Source: Betaproteobacteria bacterium (GTDB lineage: Bacteria; Pseudomonadota; Gammaproteobacteria; Burkholderiales; Ga0077523). From it: a stretch of DNA of 64,000 nucleotides. The translations under genes and the position numbers were made by a program. The notes under the pieces are model-generated. The model did no database searches. It saw only the letters and a list, made by a program, of their open reading frames with translations, and had not been told where the DNA came from. Location: the NCBI GenBank assembly GCA_016713305.1, contig JADJPK010000016.1:103169-167168 (forward strand). The letters are read 5' to 3'. Shown in pieces: positions 61,544 to 64,000 of the stretch; the stretch's first letter is position 1, and each line of letters opens with the position of its first letter.

Positions 61544-62048
61544 TCACGGCTCGACGCCGATCTGATAGACCTCTTCCTCTTCCTCGATGATCTTGCCGGT
61601 CACGGCATCGACTTCCACTTCCCACTCCTTGCCCTTCGCGTCGCGGATGTCGAATTCGTAGGAAGGATTGCCGTCGGATTCGATGGAATACTCCACCTCG
61701 ACGACTTCGCCGGGGCGCTTCTCCAGCGCGGTCTTCTTCGCGTCTTCCATCGACACCTTGGCCTTGGCCTTGAAGGCAGCGTCATCCGGTCCCGCCACTT
61801 CCTGCTCCTCCTCGAGCAGCTTGCCGGTCTTGGCACTGCACTCCACTTCCCACTCCTTGCCGTCCTTGCCCTTGATGTCGAACTCGTAGATCGGCTTGCC
61901 CTTCTCGATCTCCGCTTCCAGGGTGACGACGTCGCCCGGATGCTGGCGAGTGCCGCCTTCATGCAGTCCTCAGCTTTCCGTTGTGCGCCTCGGCGGCGAA
62001 CGGGGCGGCGACAAGAAGAACGGCTACGGTCAAGAGTGATTTCTTCAT
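61544..62048 (-). pseudogene. Exported tandem PepSY-domain protein, two frame breaks
   Basis: From ATG 62048, KKSLLTVAVLLVAAPFAAEA is a signal peptide. After HNG (about 61981) the frame breaks: the +1 reading gives AEDCMKAALA, and near 61946 it breaks again to HPGDVVTLEAEIEKGKPIYE. From there to TGA 61544 the frame is clean: two PepSY units, YEFDIKGKDGKEWEVECSAK and, later, YEFDIRDAKGKEWEVEVDAV, each followed by a short acidic end (GKLLEEEQEV; GKIIEEEEEV). Rebuilt length ~168 residues. Exported PepSY proteins inhibit proteases or bind metals. Two indels close together suggest decay or poor local sequence. Confidence 0.78.
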
Positions 62049-62562
62049 TTGAAGCTCCAAAGTTGTGCGGTTGGATCGTCCGGCCCCACTTTGGGCAGTC
62101 CGGGGAATCGCACGATAACTTCCGTCGCCAAGGCCGGTCGGATCCCCGACTCGAATGCCGACGCTTCGTCGATCCGGAACTTCTCCTATGTGGGGCGGAA
62201 TAAATACAGTATGCGCCCGTCGTTCCGCCATCGCTTGACCAAAGTCAATCAGGGAATGAGTTCACGTCTGTGGTAAGCAAAAGTCCCAATTGAATCGAGG
62301 GATAACTCATGCTCCCGCCGGCGTTGCGTACCCCTCCTCTCCGGGAAAGGGTGCAGTGTCCCGCTCGGCCCGGATGAGCTGCGCTCGAGTTCCAACAAGG
62401 AGACCTGGACCCGGCCCGGTCAAACGGCATAGTGCGAATCCCGTCTGAGCCCCGGACACGCAGGGCGGTCCTGGCCGATTCGCCCGATTCGGTAGATCAG
62501 GCGTTGTTCCATCATCAGCGACGCCAACGTCGACTCCGCTCGCTCCCCTGCGCCCGCTGTTC
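62049..62562. other. Intergenic stretch before the secretion ATPase
   Basis: No gene could be supported. AT-rich pocket near 62205-62300 (GGCGGAATAAATACAGTATG, 62203-62222) looks like promoter DNA. From about 62510 the text already reads as the N-terminus of the ATPase (TPLAPLRPLFVHAGILG) but no ATG or GTG start with a ribosome site was found. Confidence 0.45.
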
Positions 62563-63887
62563 GTGCACGCAGGAATCCTGGGTCTTTGCGTGAACCTGCT
62601 CATGCTGGTGCCAGCGCTCTACATGGTGCAGGTCTTCGATCGTGTGCTCACCTCGCGCAGCGATGCCACGCTCGTCGTACTTACACTGGGCACCCTCGCA
62701 GCTTTGCTGGTACTGCTGTGGCTCGATCTGCTGCGGGGCCGATTGCTCGCCAGTGCGGGAATCGCCTTCGAACTCGATGCCGGCCCCAAGGTCATGGCAC
62801 GACAGATGTCGCAGGCCGCTTCCGTACGGCGCTGGACGCCCAGGCGGTGGCCAGCCAGGCCGGAGGCGCGATGGCGGGGCGCCGGCCGCGCTCTGCGGCA
62901 GCTGGTGCAGATCGCCATGCTGGCGGCGGGAGCATGGCTCGTGATCGACGCCCATGCTTCGCCAGGCATCATGATGGCGGCCACCGTGCTGCTGGGCCGC
63001 GCGCTCGCTCCGGTCGAAGGCGCGATCACGGGGTGGAAGCAGTTCGTGGATGCCCGGAACGATCACGGGCGCCTTCGGTCCGTGCTGTCCGGGGCCTCAC
63101 CCGCGGGAGAGGCCACTCCGCTGCCGGCACCGACCGGTGCCGTACAGGTCGAACGGCTCGTCTACGGCAGTCGCGACCTGGATCGCCCGGTTCTGCGCGG
63201 AATCGGTCTCCAGATCGGTGCAGGCGAGAGCCTTGCAATCATCGGTCCGAGCGGTTCGGGGAAGTCCACGCTTGCGCGCCTGCTGCTCGGCATCTGGCAA
63301 CCGACGTCCGGGACCGTGCGCATCGACGGCGCCGACCTTGCGCATTGGTCACGCGACCGTCTCGGCCCCCACCTGGGATACCTCCCTCAAAGCGTGCAGC
63401 TCTTCGCCGGTACCGTCGCGCAGAACATTGCCCGATTCGGTGAACCGGATGCCGGCGCCGTCATCGATGCGGCGATACGCGCAAACGTCCATGACCTGAT
63501 CTTGCGCCTCCCGCGCGGGTACGACAGCGTGATCGGCGAACGGCACCGGGCTTTCCGGCGGACAGGCGCAGCGCATCGCGCTTGCTCGCGCTGTATGGCA
63601 ACCCCGTCTCGTGGTGCTCGACGAACCCAACGCCCCTCTGGACGGCGAGGGGGAGGAAGCGCTGATGCGTACCCTGCAGGGCCTGAAGTTGAGCGGTACG
63701 GCGGGGGTGCTGATCACCCATCGCCCGGCGCTGTTGGCAGGCGTCGATCGTGCGCTCGTTGCTGCGCAACGGCGTGATCGAGCTGAGCGGAACTTGCGCC
63801 GAGGTCATCACGAACCTCACGCGGGAGTCCGCGCCTCCCGATACCCCGGTCGTGGCCCGGCAGCTCACCGCGCGGACGGAGGGCTGA
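62563..63887 (+). pseudogene. Type I secretion ABC transporter/ATPase (PrtD-like), internally deleted and frameshifted
   Basis: HAGILGLCVNLLMLVPALYMVQVFDRVLTSRSD begins the PrtD membrane domain. The protein then jumps at about 62820 from KVMARQMSQAA to text of the last membrane part (ALDAQAVASQAGGAMAG in another frame, then RALRQLVQIAMLAAGAWLVI), so about 150 residues are missing. The ATPase follows: IGPSGSGKSTLARLLLG, PQSVQLFAGTVAQNI. At ~63545 a frame break leads to SGGQAQRIALARAVW and VVLDEPNAPLDGEGEE; a third break near 63760 precedes LLRNGVIELSGTCAEV, ending at TGA 63887. The HlyD gene starts 1 bp later. With a large deletion it cannot be functional unless the assembly is wrong. Confidence 0.8.
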
Positions 63888-63888
63888 A

Positions 63889-64000
63889 ATGAGCGCGAGC
63901 ATCGGACGGTTGTTGCTTCCGCCCGTCGATGTCGAGACGGCCCCGGATGCAAGCCGGCTCGCGCGAGCCGGCACCTTCGCGGTCGGGGCTCTGTTCGCGA
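63889..64000 (+). CDS. HlyD/AprE-type secretion adaptor (N-terminus only)
   Basis: ATG 63889, one base after the preceding TGA. The 37 visible residues (MSASIGRLLLPPVDVETAPD, then RLARAGTFAVGALFA) show the polar N-terminus and start of the single membrane helix expected of a type I secretion membrane-fusion protein. The rest is outside the window. Identity rests on this start, spacing and gene order after a PrtD-like ATPase. Confidence 0.6.
   Translation, partial: MSASIGRLLLPPVDVETAPDASRLARAGTFAVGALFA

Overview
The window looks like a chromosomal segment of a Gram-negative, high-GC betaproteobacterium. Evidence: LPS genes (lpxK, kdsB), an ExbB/ExbD pair, a maiA-type glutathione transferase, a PEP-CTERM surface protein, a three-subunit proton-translocating transhydrogenase, and the order exbB-exbD-lpxK-trm112-kdsB-adk, which from memory is common in that class. 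No rRNA, tRNA, CRISPR array, IS element or prophage module was recognised.

Layout. 0-9.1 kb: end of a four-carbon acid sugar kinase, a CoA-ligase-like protein and maiA (coupled), a small secreted protein with a strong terminator, a PEP-CTERM protein, then a minus-strand pair of polyphosphate:AMP phosphotransferase and an MscS channel with a cyclic-nucleotide domain, and a HupE-like membrane protein. 9.1-17.7 kb: a formamidase remnant, small secreted proteins, a DUF898/M48 protease pair, a B3/4 protein, an LEA-2 protein coupled to a frameshifted SDR, an orphan ParA and a TAT-exported epoxide-hydrolase-like enzyme. 17.7-25.3 kb: a very large MalT-like/BTAD regulator, a LysE exporter and a very large unrecognised membrane-anchored helical protein. 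25.6-33 kb: class I aldolase, two tandem small Cys-rich secreted paralogues, VOC and TetR genes that overlap, a flavodoxin-like reductase, a MetX-like hydrolase, a glutamine-synthetase-like ligase and a lone ABC binding protein.

33-49.7 kb is the housekeeping core: H+-pyrophosphatase, a phosphofructokinase of the PPi-type lineage, adk, kdsB, trm112, lpxK, exbD, exbB, xseA, a secreted GlcG/HbpS protein, miaA, mutL, pntAA-pntAB-pntB. All of these read through without breaks. 49.8-54.3 kb encodes a remarkable ~1500-residue protein: a small N-terminal domain, ~750 residues of Glu/Arg-rich helix, one membrane segment and an AsmA-like periplasmic domain. 54.5-64 kb: a broken MobA-like gene, amiC-tsaE-lysR (overlapping starts and stops), divergent ilvD, an EamA transporter, a broken double-PepSY gene and a broken type I secretion ATPase followed by the start of its HlyD-type adaptor.

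Links between genes. Several encode phosphoanhydride economy (polyP:AMP phosphotransferase, H+-PPase, PPi-type PFK, adenylate kinase). The pnt operon uses the proton gradient for NADPH. LPS and cell-wall genes (kdsB, lpxK, amiC, exbBD) form the envelope theme.

A recurrent oddity is single-base disruption: ten genes need one or more reading-frame corrections. All lie outside roughly 29-49.7 kb. Whether this is real gene decay or local sequence error cannot be decided from the sequence alone.
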